Shown here: positions 1-20,639 of the stretch, piece by piece
Layout: every line of letters begins with the position of its first letter
Numbering within the stretch: position 1 is the first letter of the stretch
NCBI GenBank assembly: GCA_030159075.1
Contig: BROG01000046.1
Location: forward strand, 124,001 to 188,000
From: Atrina japonica
Taxonomy: Eukaryota; Mollusca; Bivalvia; Pterioida; Pinnidae
DNA length: 64,000 nt
Reading direction: 5' to 3'
Made by a program: the position numbers and the translations under genes
The notes under the pieces: model-generated
Database searches by the model: none
Seen by the model: only the letters and a program-made list of their open reading frames with translations
Told to the model about the DNA's origin: nothing

Positions 1-595
1 CACAAAACAGGTGTGTTACTACTTAAAGATGATATCACAATCAGATGTGTTATTATTTACAGATGATATCACGATCAGATGTGTTATTACTTACAGATGA
101 TATCACAATCAGATGTGTTATTACTTACAGATGATATCATGATCAGATGTGTTATTACTTACAGATAATATCACAATCAGATGTGTTATTACTTACAGAT
201 GATATCACAATCAGATGTGTTATTACTTACAGATGATATCACAATCAGATGTGTTATTACTTACAGATAATATCACAATCAGATGTGTTATTACTTACAG
301 ATGATATTGCACTCAGGTGTGTTACTACTTACAGATGATATCACAATCAGATGTGTTATTACTTACAGATGATATCACGATCAGATGTGTTATTACTTAC
401 AGATGATATCACAATCAGATGTGTTATTACTTACAGATAATATCACAATCAGATGTGTTATCACTTGCAGATAATATCACAATCAGATGTGTTATCACTT
501 GCAGATAATATCACAATCAGATGTGTTATTACTTACAGATGACATCACAATCAGATGTGTTACTACTTTCAGATGATATCACAATCAGAGGTGTT
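1..595. repeat. 34-bp minisatellite (about 17 units) in a WBP11 intron
   Basis: Tandem units of the type tcacaatcagatgtgttatt followed by acttacagatgata, with few substitutions. The array continues past the left edge and ends about 90 bp before the exon at 685. Each unit carries a ttacttacag string that resembles a weak splice acceptor. Confidence 0.95.
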
Positions 596-684
596 AGCCC
601 TTACAATTTTTTAATTTATTTGCATCTATTTTTTCAGGCACTTAAAGTTACAAATGGTTGATTCTTATACAAAATTTCTTTCAG

Positions 685-8443
<7,759 letters not shown>

Positions 8444-8904
8444 TTCTTGTAAGTCGTTAACTTTATAGATTAAAGGGGCTCTTTCACAGATTGTCTTGTT
8501 TAAGGTCTAAATTTTATTTTAACTTGAATTTATGGTTTTTTGTAATTACTTAAGAAGTTGAACATAACTGCATCAATATGAAAAAAATATACTTCAGTTA
8601 TTGAGCTTAAAATTTTTGCCATCATTTAAAAGCCCCTAATTCAACATTTTTCTGTTCAAGTTCTATGCAGTATCTAGAGTGATCTCCCAAAATGTCGGAC
8701 ACTGTATAGTTCTTCTTCACCCAACTGCATCTTGGAGATACATTTTTTTAAAATAATGAATGTTATTTTCTGAGTGAATAGAGACATATTATGACAGAAA
8801 AAAATTATAACATGTAGAATTTCATGAAATTCTGTAAAAGAGCATCTTAAATTTCTTGATAGAAAAAACAATTAATACTTGCATAATTTCAAAAGATTTT
8901 TTTT

Positions 8905-8910
8905 AATAAA
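8905..8910 (+). terminator. candidate WBP11 polyadenylation signal (AATAAA)
   Basis: AATAAA lies about 460 bp after the WBP11 stop, inside a T/A-rich imperfect palindrome (8891-8936). It could serve WBP11, but other AATAAA-like hexamers occur downstream (near 9594), so the true end is undetermined. Confidence 0.3.
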
Positions 8911-10889
8911 AAATTTTATTTTTTAAAAAATCTTTTGTCATGTTTCCCAAGATTGAGTGTATATTCAGTTTGAGTACTTGCTGAACTCGTGACAACCATT
9001 GCTATTTTTATTTTCATTCTGTTTGATAAGGTACATATTTACTATTTACCTAGAAATTCTCCCCATGGTTATTTTTGCCCTTTATAACAGTAAACATATT
9101 TTCCTAATCCTGAATTTTCTCTAATGTGTCATAGTCACATAGATGGTGTGTGTGTGTGTCCATGCTTCAATTATTATGCTTGAAATAATAATCTCCATTT
9201 AAAATTTTTCTGTTTCAAATTTTATAACAGTGTGTCAGGTAGGAAAATACACTCTCATCCTTCCCTTCAGTCACATAAACAAACAAATTTTATGTTGTGT
9301 CCCTGAAATATTATCTATCAGTCACCCATTTGAGTTTACGTATTTGATGAATTACACAGGTTATAAACAAATTTGCATTTGTAAAGTTGAATATGTACAT
9401 AGTTATATTTTTCACATGGTACAGTTATGTAACCATCCTAGGTTTTCTTCACAGCAAAGGTGTGGGTGTTCAATTTATATGAATATTTTAATTCAATAGT
9501 GATTAGTCTGAATTTGGCCCTGAAACATATACAGATACTTGTATAAATAATAATACATATAAAAGTATAAACAGATATTTACTTGTGGTTATGAATAAAA
9601 TATATAGACAATATGTCATATAATAAAGTACGTTAATAAATATAAGGTTTAGATCTCAACATAACTTTTTAAATTTTAAGCAGCATTATCAGAATCACTA
9701 GTATAAATGGTATTAATAAATATAATATAGGCAATAATTAGATATGTAAAACCCAGCTTTTACACCATTATCTATTTATAGAAGAAATATTTATACCTCA
9801 GTATGGCTGATGAACCGTATCAATGTCATCAAACACCAATGATATAATGTGATGTGGGTCTGTATGATATATAACAATATAATATATACAGATCCATGTA
9901 AAATATAGAATATAAATGTACAAAAAAATAATTTATTTCATATCAGTTTGGAAGGAAATATTGAGTGTATATTTCTCAATAGTACAACAATAAACTTTAG
10001 TTTTAGAAATTTGAAATTTAGAAATAAGAAATCAATCGCGAATGAATACGACGCAAAGAAATGATAAGTAAAGATATATTAGTATGGAAGGAATATAAAT
10101 TAAGTTAGTGGAAACTTACTCTCAATTTCTCTCTGCTGAATATATACACAGAAGAACAGAAGTGTCCATCTCAAAATGTCTATCTGTTTGTCTTACAAAG
10201 AAATTTAAACTAGAAACCAAAGTGAGGGTGACTTAGTACTGACCAATGGTCAGTCGGTACTAGAGGTCATTAAAGTTTAAGATAAAACAATGACCAAGGT
10301 AAGGTGTCTAATATTTAAAACCAACATAGATGATGTATGAATATGATATACAATGTGTTTAATTTATGTGAAGATGAAATGATGAAGATGATGATACCGA
10401 AACAATGATAGTATATATAAATCCATACTAAGTAAATTAAAACATATTTATTAATTTAAATCACCGTTACAGTTCAGTTATGGTTATTAATTATCAAATT
10501 ATGGTTATTTATGGTCACATTATGGTTTCTGGATCTCCTTGACAAAATCTATTTCCCAGAGGCGAAGCTGTACAATCTAACACATACCTTATTATTTCTT
10601 AACTTTTTATATAGAGAAGGGAGATGTTAGAGTTATCTTTCTTGGTCTTTACCTCCATATAAGTATACCAGTATAAAGTGACATATCTGGATAAACGATA
10701 CAGTCTATTTTCCCAAAATGGTGATATGAAAGTAAAACATTTTGCCATGTTTTGATACCATGCATTACTGTAGCATAAATATACAATATAAGTAGCTTGT
10801 CACGCCAGTTATGATCAGATTTAGACATCTTGTTTTTGTAAACAACCGCCAGTTTTTCTTGGTAGACCTATACCTCTAATAGTCTGGTC

Positions 10890-11085
10890 CTGAAAATTAA
10901 CCTGTCTGTCTGTCAGTCATGTTATGATATAATTTAGAATTGTTGTGTCTGTAAACATGTGTCAATTTATCTTGATAGACCAATAGAGTCTTATAAAGTA
11001 TCCAGTGGTAATATCTATCAAATGTAGATGGATATTGCCTCAAGATGTTATTTGGAAGAATCATTCCTGCTTCTGTCTGGTTGCA
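10890..11085 (-). repeat. dispersed repeat, partner of 63740-63890
   Basis: Shares the series cctgtc, tgttatgat, ttgtgt, acatgtg, aattta, cttg-tagacc with 63740-63890. The minus-strand conceptual peptides also align (VYQDKLTHVYRHN against VYQGKLAHVYKHN). Two copies of an unclassified, probably SINE-like repeat. The shared peptide is a by-product of DNA homology. Confidence 0.55.
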
Positions 11086-12419
11086 CATGGCTTAGCAAAT
11101 AACAGAAAATTGTTACATAAAGAATATGCAAGTTCTTACACCAAAAGCTACATAGTCTGCTAGTACTTTGTTGAGCACACCATAACTTGAAAACAGTTGG
11201 TAGATATAAACCTGAAAATATGTTCCCATATGTCGTAATAGTTGTATCCCTTTGCATACTGTACATGTATGTTTTCAAGTATTGTCATCTTTTTATGCCC
11301 CAGAGAAAGCTTTAGCTTATGTCAAATGACATTTAAGAGTTTCTTTTCCCAAATTTCATTCAAGTTTGGAATGTTGCTTTTTATCAATAAGATCTCAACA
11401 ACATTTGGTGATATATTTCCATAGTTCTTGGACTGAATGACATAGCTCATGTTAACATAGCGTTTCTGAAACACTCCAGTAAACCATGACTTAAACTTGA
11501 TAGATATTTGTAGAAATTAATGTAAAAATGTTGTAACTAATGTTAAACGAGTTGTGTCTTTACATACTCTAAATTTGCTTGTTTCTAAATCTTGTCGTAC
11601 AAAGTACTTTCTCTCTTACCTATTCTATATGACCTTTATAAAACATCAGTCATATACTAAATTTTCAGTACTTCAATTTTCTGAAAAAGAAACATCATGC
11701 ATGGTTTATAATTAGTAACCTTTTTTAATTAGATTGCAACTTTCTCTGTTTTGGTATTGTTTAGGTATTTTGTCTGTCTAACTTACATTTCTGCTCTGCA
11801 TTATAATTTATATAGCCCTCTGTCAAACATTCATTTCTACAGCATAGTTTATAGATATCCTATCTGTCAAACTGATGTTTCTACAACACAGTTTAGTTAA
11901 TAGATACATGAATCCTTGTTAGGGAGAAACTTCCCAAAAATTTAAATATCTAGTGAATGGTTATCATGATACTTATGTTGTCCAACACCACTCTGATTCT
12001 ACACATAAATACACTGAAGTTGATATTACTCTGTTTCACTAAGTGAAATGTTGAGTTGCCTATTTGATGGTGGTTGTTGAGACGTCTGTACCAATTGTGA
12101 TAAGGATTCATTCATCAAGTATTTCATTATGATTTGACTGTGGACTCACGGCGGGTGTGACCGACCAACAGAGAATGCTTACTCCTCCATGGCACCTGAT
12201 CCCACCTCTTGATTTCCAGAGGTCCATGTTTGTCCATTTTACCAGATTTGTACCTATATAATGGGCATCCTATGGATTTGTACTATGGTATCTGAGATTA
12301 TTATTATATTTATTAGAAAATATTTTTAACTAATCAAAAAACATTCACTGTACAGTTTTTGAAATTGCATCCCCTATTAAGATTCGTACACGTAGGGTGA
12401 AAAAGAGGTATAGTAGGGT

Positions 12420-13690
12420 TTGGCTATTTCTAGGTTGGGCTATTTGAAGGATTTGGCTATTTGTAGGTTGGGCTATTTGTAGGATTTGGCTGTTTGTAGG
12501 TTAGGATAGTCGTAGGGTTGGGCTGTTTGTAGGGTTCAGCTGTTTTTATGGTTTGGCTATTTGTAGGGTTTGGCTATTTCTAGGTTGGGCTATTTGAAGG
12601 ATTTGGCTATTTGTAGGTTGGGATAGTTGTAGGGTTTGGCTGTTTGTAGGTTGGGATAGTTGTAGGGTTTGGCTGTTTGAAGGGTTCCGCTGTTTGTATG
12701 GTTTGGCTGTTTGTAGGGTTTGGCTGTTTTAAAGATTTGGCTATTTGTAGGATAGGATACTGTAGTTGTAGGGTTTGGCTGTTTGTAGGTTGGGATAGTT
12801 ATAGGGTTTGGCTGTTTGTAGGTTGGGATAGTTGTGGGATTTGGCTGTTTGTAGGTTGGATAGTTGTAGGGTTCAGCTGTTTGTATGGTTTAGCTATTTG
12901 TAGGGTTTTGCTATTTGTAGGGTTTTACCATTTGTAGGGTAGGGGTGTTTGTAGGTTTGGCTAATTGTAGGTTTTGCTATTTTTGGGGTTCAGCTTTTAG
13001 TGGAGTTTGGCTATTTGTGAGTTTGGCTATTTGCAGGTTTGGCTATTTGTAGGGTTTGGCTATTTGTAGGGTTGGGCTTATTGTAGGGTTGGACTATTTG
13101 TTAAAATTGCATCCCTATTAAGATTCATACATGTATACATGAAAAAAGGGGTTTAGTATGATTTGGCTGTTTGTAGGTTGGGCTATTTGTAGGATCTGGT
13201 TGTTTGTAGGTTGGGCTATTTGTAGGGTTTGGCTGCTTGTAGTGTTTGTAGGTTGTGGATATTTGTAGGGTTGGGCTGTTTGAAGGGTTCAGCTGTTTGT
13301 ATGATTTGGCTCTTTGTATGGTTTGGATATTTGTAGGTTGGGCTATTTGTAGGATCTGGTTGTTTGTAGGTTGGGCTATTTGTAGGGTTTGGCTGCTTGT
13401 AGTGTTTGTAGGTTGGGATATTTGTAGGGTTGGGCTGTTTGAAGGGTTCAGCTGTTTGTATGATTTGGCTCTTTGTATGGTTTGGATATTTGTAGGTTGG
13501 GCTATTTGTAGGATCTGGTTGTTTGTAGGTTGGGCTATTTGTAGGGTTTGGCTGCTTGTAGTGATTTTTGTAGGTTGGGATATTTGTAGGGTTGGGCTGT
13601 TTGAAGGGTTCAGCTGTTTGTATGATTTGGCTCTTTGTATGGTTTGGATATTTGTGGGTTGGGCTGTTTGTAGGTTAGCCTATGGACTGG
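12420..13690. repeat. 16-17-bp minisatellite with a 159-162-bp higher-order repeat
   Basis: The basic unit is ggctatttgtagggttt or ggctgtttgtaggttgg. From about 13190 to 13670 a block of roughly nine to ten units is itself repeated three times almost identically, with a period near 159-162 bp. The plus-strand frames across it (FVGWAICRVW-type) follow from the repeat period, not from coding. Confidence 0.93.
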
Positions 13691-15526
13691 TGAGATACCT
13701 GCTGACCTCCTGTTTGTTTATCTCTAGACTTTGAATTTGCTTACAGAATGTACTTCATAACCTATCTTTAATACTCGTCAACACCCAAGTAGCTGTCATC
13801 AGCATTGACAACAATACAAACATTACACAATTTGTACTGTTTTATCTAATGTAATGGGGAAATGTCAAATCAATAGTGTTCGAAAACAGTTGAGATATTG
13901 ATTACAAAATATATAAGTCATCTAAGGGTCAAATATTACCGTAATCTTAAATATAGTGAATGTAGAAAATATGGGTATTAATTCCATCTTAACTTGTGAA
14001 ATTGCTCATATGTGTAGTGTACAATAGATTGTCATGAACAAATTAGCAATTGAAATACTTACAATCTTTCCTGTATCAAGGGCATTGCATATTTTATTTC
14101 ATAAGCTCTGGTGACAATCTGACTGAGGAAAAAGAATCATCATAGATTTTATGGTTCTCGCATTATTTTTTCTGAAGTAAAATTTTCAAGAGGTACTATT
14201 TTCTATCTTTCAAAGTTCACATTCATTTGAAAAGTCAATAATATTAAGATGAAAATGTAATTGGTTATTGAAATATATAATCTTTTTTTTCTCATTTTAC
14301 TAATATATATTTTTTTCACATTTCACTGATTTTATATACAATCTTCATTGATACGGTTACTGCATACGGTATGTCATAATCCAGTGTACAAGAATTTTTC
14401 TTTTGAATTGTTTTATATTCTTTGAATGATTTTGTATGCATCATTTAATATGTAAATGTTGTGTATCAACTGACACGTTTCCCCAAATCATTCACCTCCA
14501 TTTTATCGGCAGTTGTGTATTATTTATTTGATGGTGCCACGGCTGAATGTATATGAGATTGCTGTGACCTGTAGAGTAATTATCTATTTTATATGTACAC
14601 AAAACATTTAAAAATGGATTGGCCCATTCTCATTATCCAGTGATGTTTCGTTTGTTATTCTTTCATATTTCAATGAATTGACGTAATTGCATTGTGTGAA
14701 AGTAGAAAATTATTTTAATGAGTTGTCATTGTGAATGAGGAAAATATGGCCTGGTATACAATTAACAATTCGCATGTGGTGAAGTTAAGTGATTTAATAT
14801 CGTAAATTTAAATATTGATGGAAATTGATATCATCAGTAGAGAAATAGATATCGGTATAACTGTATGGCGGCAAGCACTGATTATAACTTATATAAATTA
14901 GGAAACATATAGCACATACATCTTAAGTCTTCCACCCCTGCGTATCTAAATGGAATGCTCTCCTCTGTTGTCTTAGAGCAGTCTGTTATGGTCTGTAGTG
15001 TTAAAAGGGATAAAACAGATATTGGTACTGTACAGGGAGGAAATAACTCACAGTGTTAATATTTACTATATTCAGTTCATGGTGCTGATAAATCAGTGAA
15101 TGTAAGAAACGATGAACAAGTTTTTAATGAAATATACATAATGTATCACCAGCTGTCCTAGAAGGGCCTGATGTTATTGTAAGCTATTCCCAGTCTGCGA
15201 ATTCAGAACCCTGCAATTGATTCAGGAGAGAAAAAAATGTAAAAATTACAACCAGTGGAATTAAAATCCTGGAAATAATAGAATAAATAAATACAGGTAG
15301 ATATATTGTATTGAATCAAATAAGCAATCATAATTGCTATTTTTTTTTAACCCTTTCCTCCCTAAGATCTAAATGATATGTTCTCCTCTGTTGTTTAGGA
15401 CCAGTTTATGTATTATGTTCTACACTCTGTAGTGTTATAAGTACAAATGTATCTACATGGTATGTTCTCTTCTACTGTTTAGGACCAGTTTATTATGTTC
15501 TACATTCTGTAGCGTTGAAACATTTT

Positions 15527-15715
15527 ATTGTGATTTGTGCCATACTCAACAAGTTTTCAGTTATATGATGGTCAGTTTTTAATGGCAGAGGATAAAATGT
15601 ACATGAACCTGAGAAAGACCACCAGCCTTCTGTAAGTAAACTGACAAACATCCTCACATAAGCAGCTTACATTCCAGTAGGGATTGAATTATGATTTTAA
15701 ATGCTTAAACATTAA
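15527..15715 (-). mobile_element. SINE family B fragment
   Basis: On the minus strand it carries ggaatgtaagctgcttatgt, gtttgtcagtttacttacag and aggctggtggtctttctcag. These are the same blocks as the other family B copies. Confidence 0.65.
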
Positions 15716-15801
15716 CTCATCAACCCCTGAAAAACAATGGACTCTTCTGTAAATTAATGACTTAGACTAGTCCAAAGTTGTCTTTAGGGGTGAATGATAT
15801 A
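15716..15801. mobile_element. short MITE-like repeat, about 86 bp
   Basis: Starts ttaactcatcaacccctgaa and ends near ttaggggtgaatgatataaa, so the ends are inverted. The core gacttagactagtccaaa is shared with 33134-33226. It is directly adjacent to the SINE fragment. Confidence 0.6.
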
Positions 15802-16438
15802 AAGAATGTCCTTTGTAACCTTGGATAAGATCAATTGAAAAACTGAGTTACATCTTTTTACCAATCGATAAACTTTCAAGATCTTGTAAGTTGTATTTTA
15901 ATTGGTCGATAAGTACACACCTACAAGAGGTCATTCCAATGTGACCCGTAGCAGGTTTTGTTACATGTATATCCTCCATGTTTAATTTGATGGGTACAGT
16001 ACATGTATGTACAATATGATGCATTACATGTCACCAGGGCCTGGCATCATAATCACAATGATTCACTTAAGAATTTTCTGTTGACTGATAATGTTCTCAA
16101 CTTCATTTTTTTTATTTTAGGATAAGCCCAAGTTCAGTAAATTTTTAGATTTAAATACATAATTCTAATGTGTAATGATGCCAGTCCATGGATTAGCATA
16201 AGCTGAGTAAAATATTTAGACTGAGGTACCCATAATTTTCAAAATTTATGGTGTCAGACTCTGGTCATAAGGCTTGAGTCAGTCAGAACTTGAAATCATA
16301 GTTGAAACTTCCCGGATGTCATATAATGTATTCTAATGTTAAACGTTTTTTATTGTATATCCTACAAAGTGCCCACTGAATGCAAAATTGGAATTAAAAA
16401 AGTGGTAAATATACATTTTATTGACAGAATTTGAAATT

Positions 16439-16600
16439 TAATACAGTAAAACTTCCCCTAGTGACTAGCTTTGTATAAAGACCACCAGTCCCCAAGTGTA
16501 TCATTTATTTATAAATCAACCTCTGTATAAAGATGACCTCCCTATAAAGACTGTTTTGTAATCTGTAAGATGGTCTTTATATCAAAGTTTCACAGTATTG
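16439..16600. mobile_element. palindromic repeat of the acagt-aaactt family
   Basis: Starts tacagtaaaacttcccctag and ends tatcaaagtttcacagta, so the termini are inverted. It contains repeated tgtataaagaccacc or tataaagatgacc strings. Related sequences occur near 33283, 44853-45040, 45192-45280 and 58590-58770. Confidence 0.6.
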
Positions 16601-17014
16601 TTTTGTATCAGATGCCGGGGCCCAGTACATGTATTATCAATCATAAACTTACCTACATATACATATGCTGAGATTTCAGTTTCTATTCAGATGTATATCA
16701 ATTATAAACACACACATATATGCAGAGATTTAAGTTTCTATTTAGATATTATATGTGATAACAATGGTAACATTATCACTTTATTATGTATTAGCAGTTT
16801 AGACAGATATTTAGAGTTCTGCTTGTCAGCAGTATTTATGACAGGTTTGAGATCTTAATGCTTAGTCATGTCATGTTGTTCATATATACTGGTATATTAC
16901 ATGTAATTGTCAATAGTGTATAATGGCAGTTTAGAGGAGATTTGATTGCAATAGTTTTGTTTGAGTTTCTGACATTTTAGTCAAGTGAAATTGTGCATAC
17001 CAGACATACCAGTA

Positions 17015-17321
17015 CCATATTGGACCCATTAAGCGACTAGAGCCCTACAAAAATCAGAAAAAGGGATGGGCGCATTAATGGGACCAATCAATAATCAAAT
17101 GGGCGTAAAACAGTTAATTTTTATAAGACACAATGGTAAAGTTGTTAATACCGAGGATACATCAATATAATTCTGTTGCTGGGGGCTACAGATAAACTGT
17201 TACTTATTGGTTTTTCAGGTCAATATCTCCTTATCAATTAGCTAGAAAATATTCTTGATTACACGTAAAAAACGGGGAGGGGCACTTATAAGGACATGTG
17301 CGCTTAATGGGTCAAATACGG
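17015..17321. mobile_element. MITE, 307 bp, TA target-site duplication
   Basis: The left end ccatattggacccattaagc and the right end gcttaatgggtcaaatacgg form a 20-bp or longer terminal inverted repeat with two mismatches. Both ends are flanked by TA (17013-17014 and 17322-17323). There is no transposase frame. The size, inverted ends and TA duplication fit a non-autonomous Tc1/mariner-type element. Confidence 0.8.
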
Positions 17322-17887
17322 TAATACTAATATGTATTACATGCAGTAGTCTATAATGTATACTCTATATATCTGGACATTTCCACCCCTGGTTATTTCA
17401 GCCATTTTGTAACAGAAAACATTTGCCATCTTGAATTTGCACAAATTTATCATAGACATGTCATAATGTGTATGGTAATTATGTCCATGATTTAGTCATT
17501 TAGCTTGAAATTTTTGCCTTCACTTTAAATTGGCCCCCTCTTCTAAGGGCAAAATGGCAAAATTTAAAATGGCAGAATAAAATTTCCGATGTTTTCTGTA
17601 GCTATGGTTTGTGTGGTTCCCTTTTCTTTTGTCAATTACAGTTGTGTTTATTACATTTGCAATGTTTTAGCATTTGCAAGTCTAGAGGAGATTTAGACTG
17701 CAATGTGTTTAAGCTGAATTCTATGTTATTTTTGTCAAGAAACGTTTTACATATTACCGGTAGATATTACATTAAGTAGTCTTTAGTAAGTTCAGAGACT
17801 TTTTGATTAAATTTTTCCATCAGAACTATTGTTTAGTTTTTGAGTACTAATGGTACCTCATAATCTTTTATTTATTTATTATGTTTT

Positions 17888-18260
17888 TAGCTCACCTGGC
17901 CCGAAGGTATTGTGCAAAAACTGTTAGGGTGGTCCTTGTGAAAGTTATTTCCCATTTTAAACGGATTTCACATGTTTTTGACTGTTGTAGCACATTATCT
18001 TGAAAGATCTATAAAAATGTCGGCAAGGCAAGTCCACCCTTATACAAGTTAATTTTCCTTTTGAATGAATTTTTTGTGCTTTTGGTTGCTTTTCAGTATA
18101 TTGTCAGTAAAATACATTTTACTGAGGCGATTATTAAGGCCCAATGAGCCTACTGTTTTTCATGTTTATTAGCCATTTTATCATCTTTTACATATTTTTT
18201 ATGTCTTTTGCAATGTTGATTAATTTTGCCAGGTAAGTGACTTAAAGCCCCTTGGTCCTT
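17888..18260 (+). mobile_element. interspersed repeat starting tttagctcacctggcccgaa
   Basis: Its start resembles the repeat at 4094. The 3' end is uncertain; the agcctactgtttttcatg region near 18150 may be part of it. No protein frame. Confidence 0.4.
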
Positions 18261-18489
18261 GTGTTTATTTATTTATTATTATCATTTTTTTTTTGTAATA
18301 CTGTATACCTGGAATTTTTCGCTCATCTTCAATTTTCGCCAATTTCGCTGTTAGATGAGAGGGTAAATTTAAAATGAAAGTGAAATTTTCAAGCCAAATA
18401 ATTAAAGCATGGATATATATGCCATCCATGAGTCTGTAGTGATTAAAGGGCAAATTTAATATATGGTGAATGTTTTCTGTTTATTTTTG

Positions 18490-18650
18490 TTGTTGATGGA
18501 GAAATCCCAGTTACAGTGAACCAGTATCTGGGGGAAAAACACTTGACAGACTTCTTCATATAATTTGATCATGTTTTGAACCTGAACAGAGGTGAGAGAC
18601 ATCATGATTTAAAGTGTGATGTTCTTACCACTCAGCCATGGAGTCGACAT
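18490..18650 (-). mobile_element. SINE family B, tRNA-like head portion
   Basis: On the minus strand it opens catggctgagtggtaagaac, then has a ggttcaaaac B-box-like block, then caagtgtttttccccc. The A-box and B-box spacing resembles a tRNA-derived SINE head. An (AT)n tract follows closely at 18685. Confidence 0.5.
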
Positions 18651-18676
18651 CTTCATGAGAGTTTAAATGATTAAAA

Positions 18677-18684
<8 letters not shown>

Positions 18685-18762
<78 letters not shown>
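18685..18762. repeat. (AT)n microsatellite
   Basis: About 38 AT dinucleotides preceded by an A-run. The Tyr-Ile open frames on both strands across it are artefacts. Confidence 0.97.
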
Positions 18763-18768
<6 letters not shown>

Positions 18769-19439
18769 ACCGGTAATTTCTTCATCATTTTCACAATTAT
18801 CATTTTGAAAAGTGCATGTGATTCTTACATTGTTTTTCATTTCATGGATTTACAAAATCAGAGTATTAATATCTTAAAAGACAACACAATTTGACATAAT
18901 ACTTTTGTTTACATGTTTATAAAAGGTAAGACTTTTTTTAATCATATGAACTTTGAAGATTTGTAAATCAATAATCATACCTTTAAAGAAGGATATAATA
19001 TTTAAGATAAATGCTTTCGTCAACTCATTGTAGTGAGTCAATCAAAATGTTTTCAATATCCCTATAACATCGAGGTAAATTAGAATAATTTGATCTCCTG
19101 GATCACTACATTCTAATTATATTTGATTTTTATCAGATGTTGATATATATACAGTACGTGACTATACATGTTTATCAATGACACAGGCCTTTCTATAAAC
19201 GCTGATAGCCAACAAATACAGAAACTACGAATATCTTCATGGAAAGCAGTGAAAGTTTTTGGCTACTTTCTCCTCTGTTCAGAAAAAATGACCAATTTAT
19301 ATCTACCCAGACACACACTACATATGTAATTTCGGCTATATATTTTTGCTGACTATTTTACATAACTTGTATACTCCAATAACTATTGAAAGTGCTGATG
19401 GTATCCACCAAACTTCATTTCACTTCATTTTGTTGTATT

Positions 19440-19870
19440 ACTGTATGTTTTTGATATATTTTTCACTTATATGGAGACATCACAGGTATGGGTGAAGTAC
19501 CACAAATTTTTACCTCTGCTATGGACCTACGTTGTGAGGGTTCTTTTGATGTTACATGCTGAGACACAGGACATCGGTTTTAAATTTGATCTGAATGACC
19601 TTTAATTTCACTTTCTGTGCCAAGAGTTTGGCAAAGTCATGACCTTTTTTAAGTTTTAGATATGACCTTGGACCAGGGGACCATTTTAAGAAAGGTCCTA
19701 AGTCTTACACTTGGTCTTAGAGGACCACAATTACAACCCTGAATGACCTTTAATATCACTTTCTATGCCGAGTGTTTGGCAAAACCATGACATTTTTTAG
19801 TCTTAGGTACATGTATGACCTGCTACCAGGAATCAAACCCTAGACTTCATACAAACAAACTACATACAAA
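19440..19870 (-). mobile_element. SINE family A copy with an internal duplication
   Basis: Carries the minus-strand family A landmarks: cttatatggagacatcac, ggtgaagtaccacaaattt and tgctatggacctacgttgtg. The block gaatgacctttaat through atgacc occurs twice (from about 19606 and about 19740), separated by sequence containing gaaaggtcctaagtctta that resembles the 51262-51410 element. Confidence 0.6.
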
Positions 19871-20639
19871 GTCAATAACCAAAAATTTAGACCCATGTAG
19901 TTCTAATCAGATAAAAAAACTACCAGTAAAATTTTCAACTCTTTTTGATAAATAAGTAGAACAAAAAAAATTGTCTTGAGATTAAATTTACAGAGTAAAA
20001 TGACCTCACCGACAGTAAAATATGATTGGGATATAGGTAGTCTTATCAGGATATTATACATTGTTCTTACCTTGTTTTTGTTTTGGGTCACAGTGGTAAC
20101 AAGATTTAATTTGATATTATATTTAGATATTACATGTATTATACAGTATCTGATTATTAGCTTAATAACAGTGATTTAGTAGTGTGAAAGCATATTTAAT
20201 TCAGATGAAGGCTCGATTCATATTAAAGCATTCGTGCATGTTAAGGAGACAGTCCTGTTTATTGTGATCTTAGTATGAGCTATTTAAATTTCTGTCCTAA
20301 AAAAAGTGTCCTGATTGAGAAGCATTAAAAGATCCACAAATGGACACCACACGTGTTAAATACATTTAAATACTGTTAATCTCTAGGAATTCAGCAGTTT
20401 ATACCCATGTAATGTATACTATCAAATTTGGGCAATGTGCCAGTAGTATTGCACTCTTTCAGGTAGTCAGCTGGGGTTATGTGGTTAGGTTTCAAATGGT
20501 TAAAGGTTAGTATTGATAAAAAATAAGTGTAAGGCAAAGTTGTCTGTCAAATACATCTTACAGACAGTAATACAGATAACTACATTTGTCAGTACAGATG
20601 TAATCATTTGTCAGTATATAGAGAATTTCAGTATGAACA

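Larger units (their letters stand above)
8444..12419. other. WBP11 3' flank, no gene seen
   Basis: AT-rich DNA that includes the presumed WBP11 3'UTR. A T/A palindrome lies at 8891-8936. A dispersed repeat at about 10890-11085 resembles one at 63740-63890. No other open frame shows family resemblance or splice-consistent coding. Confidence 0.6.
13691..16438. other. intergenic, no gene seen
   Basis: Holds partial repeats. Three copies of a unit with atgttctcctctgttgttta and ccagttt, ending tctgtagtgtt, lie at about 14940-15005, 15365-15440 and 15460-15520. A family B SINE fragment follows at about 15527-15715 and a short inverted-repeat element at about 15716-15801. No coding evidence. Confidence 0.55.

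Noticed and set aside
13255..13734. 159-residue frame with CRVWLFVGWAI-type repeats as a membrane protein
   Set aside because: It is the translation of a 16-17-bp GT-rich minisatellite. Hydrophobicity follows from the base composition.
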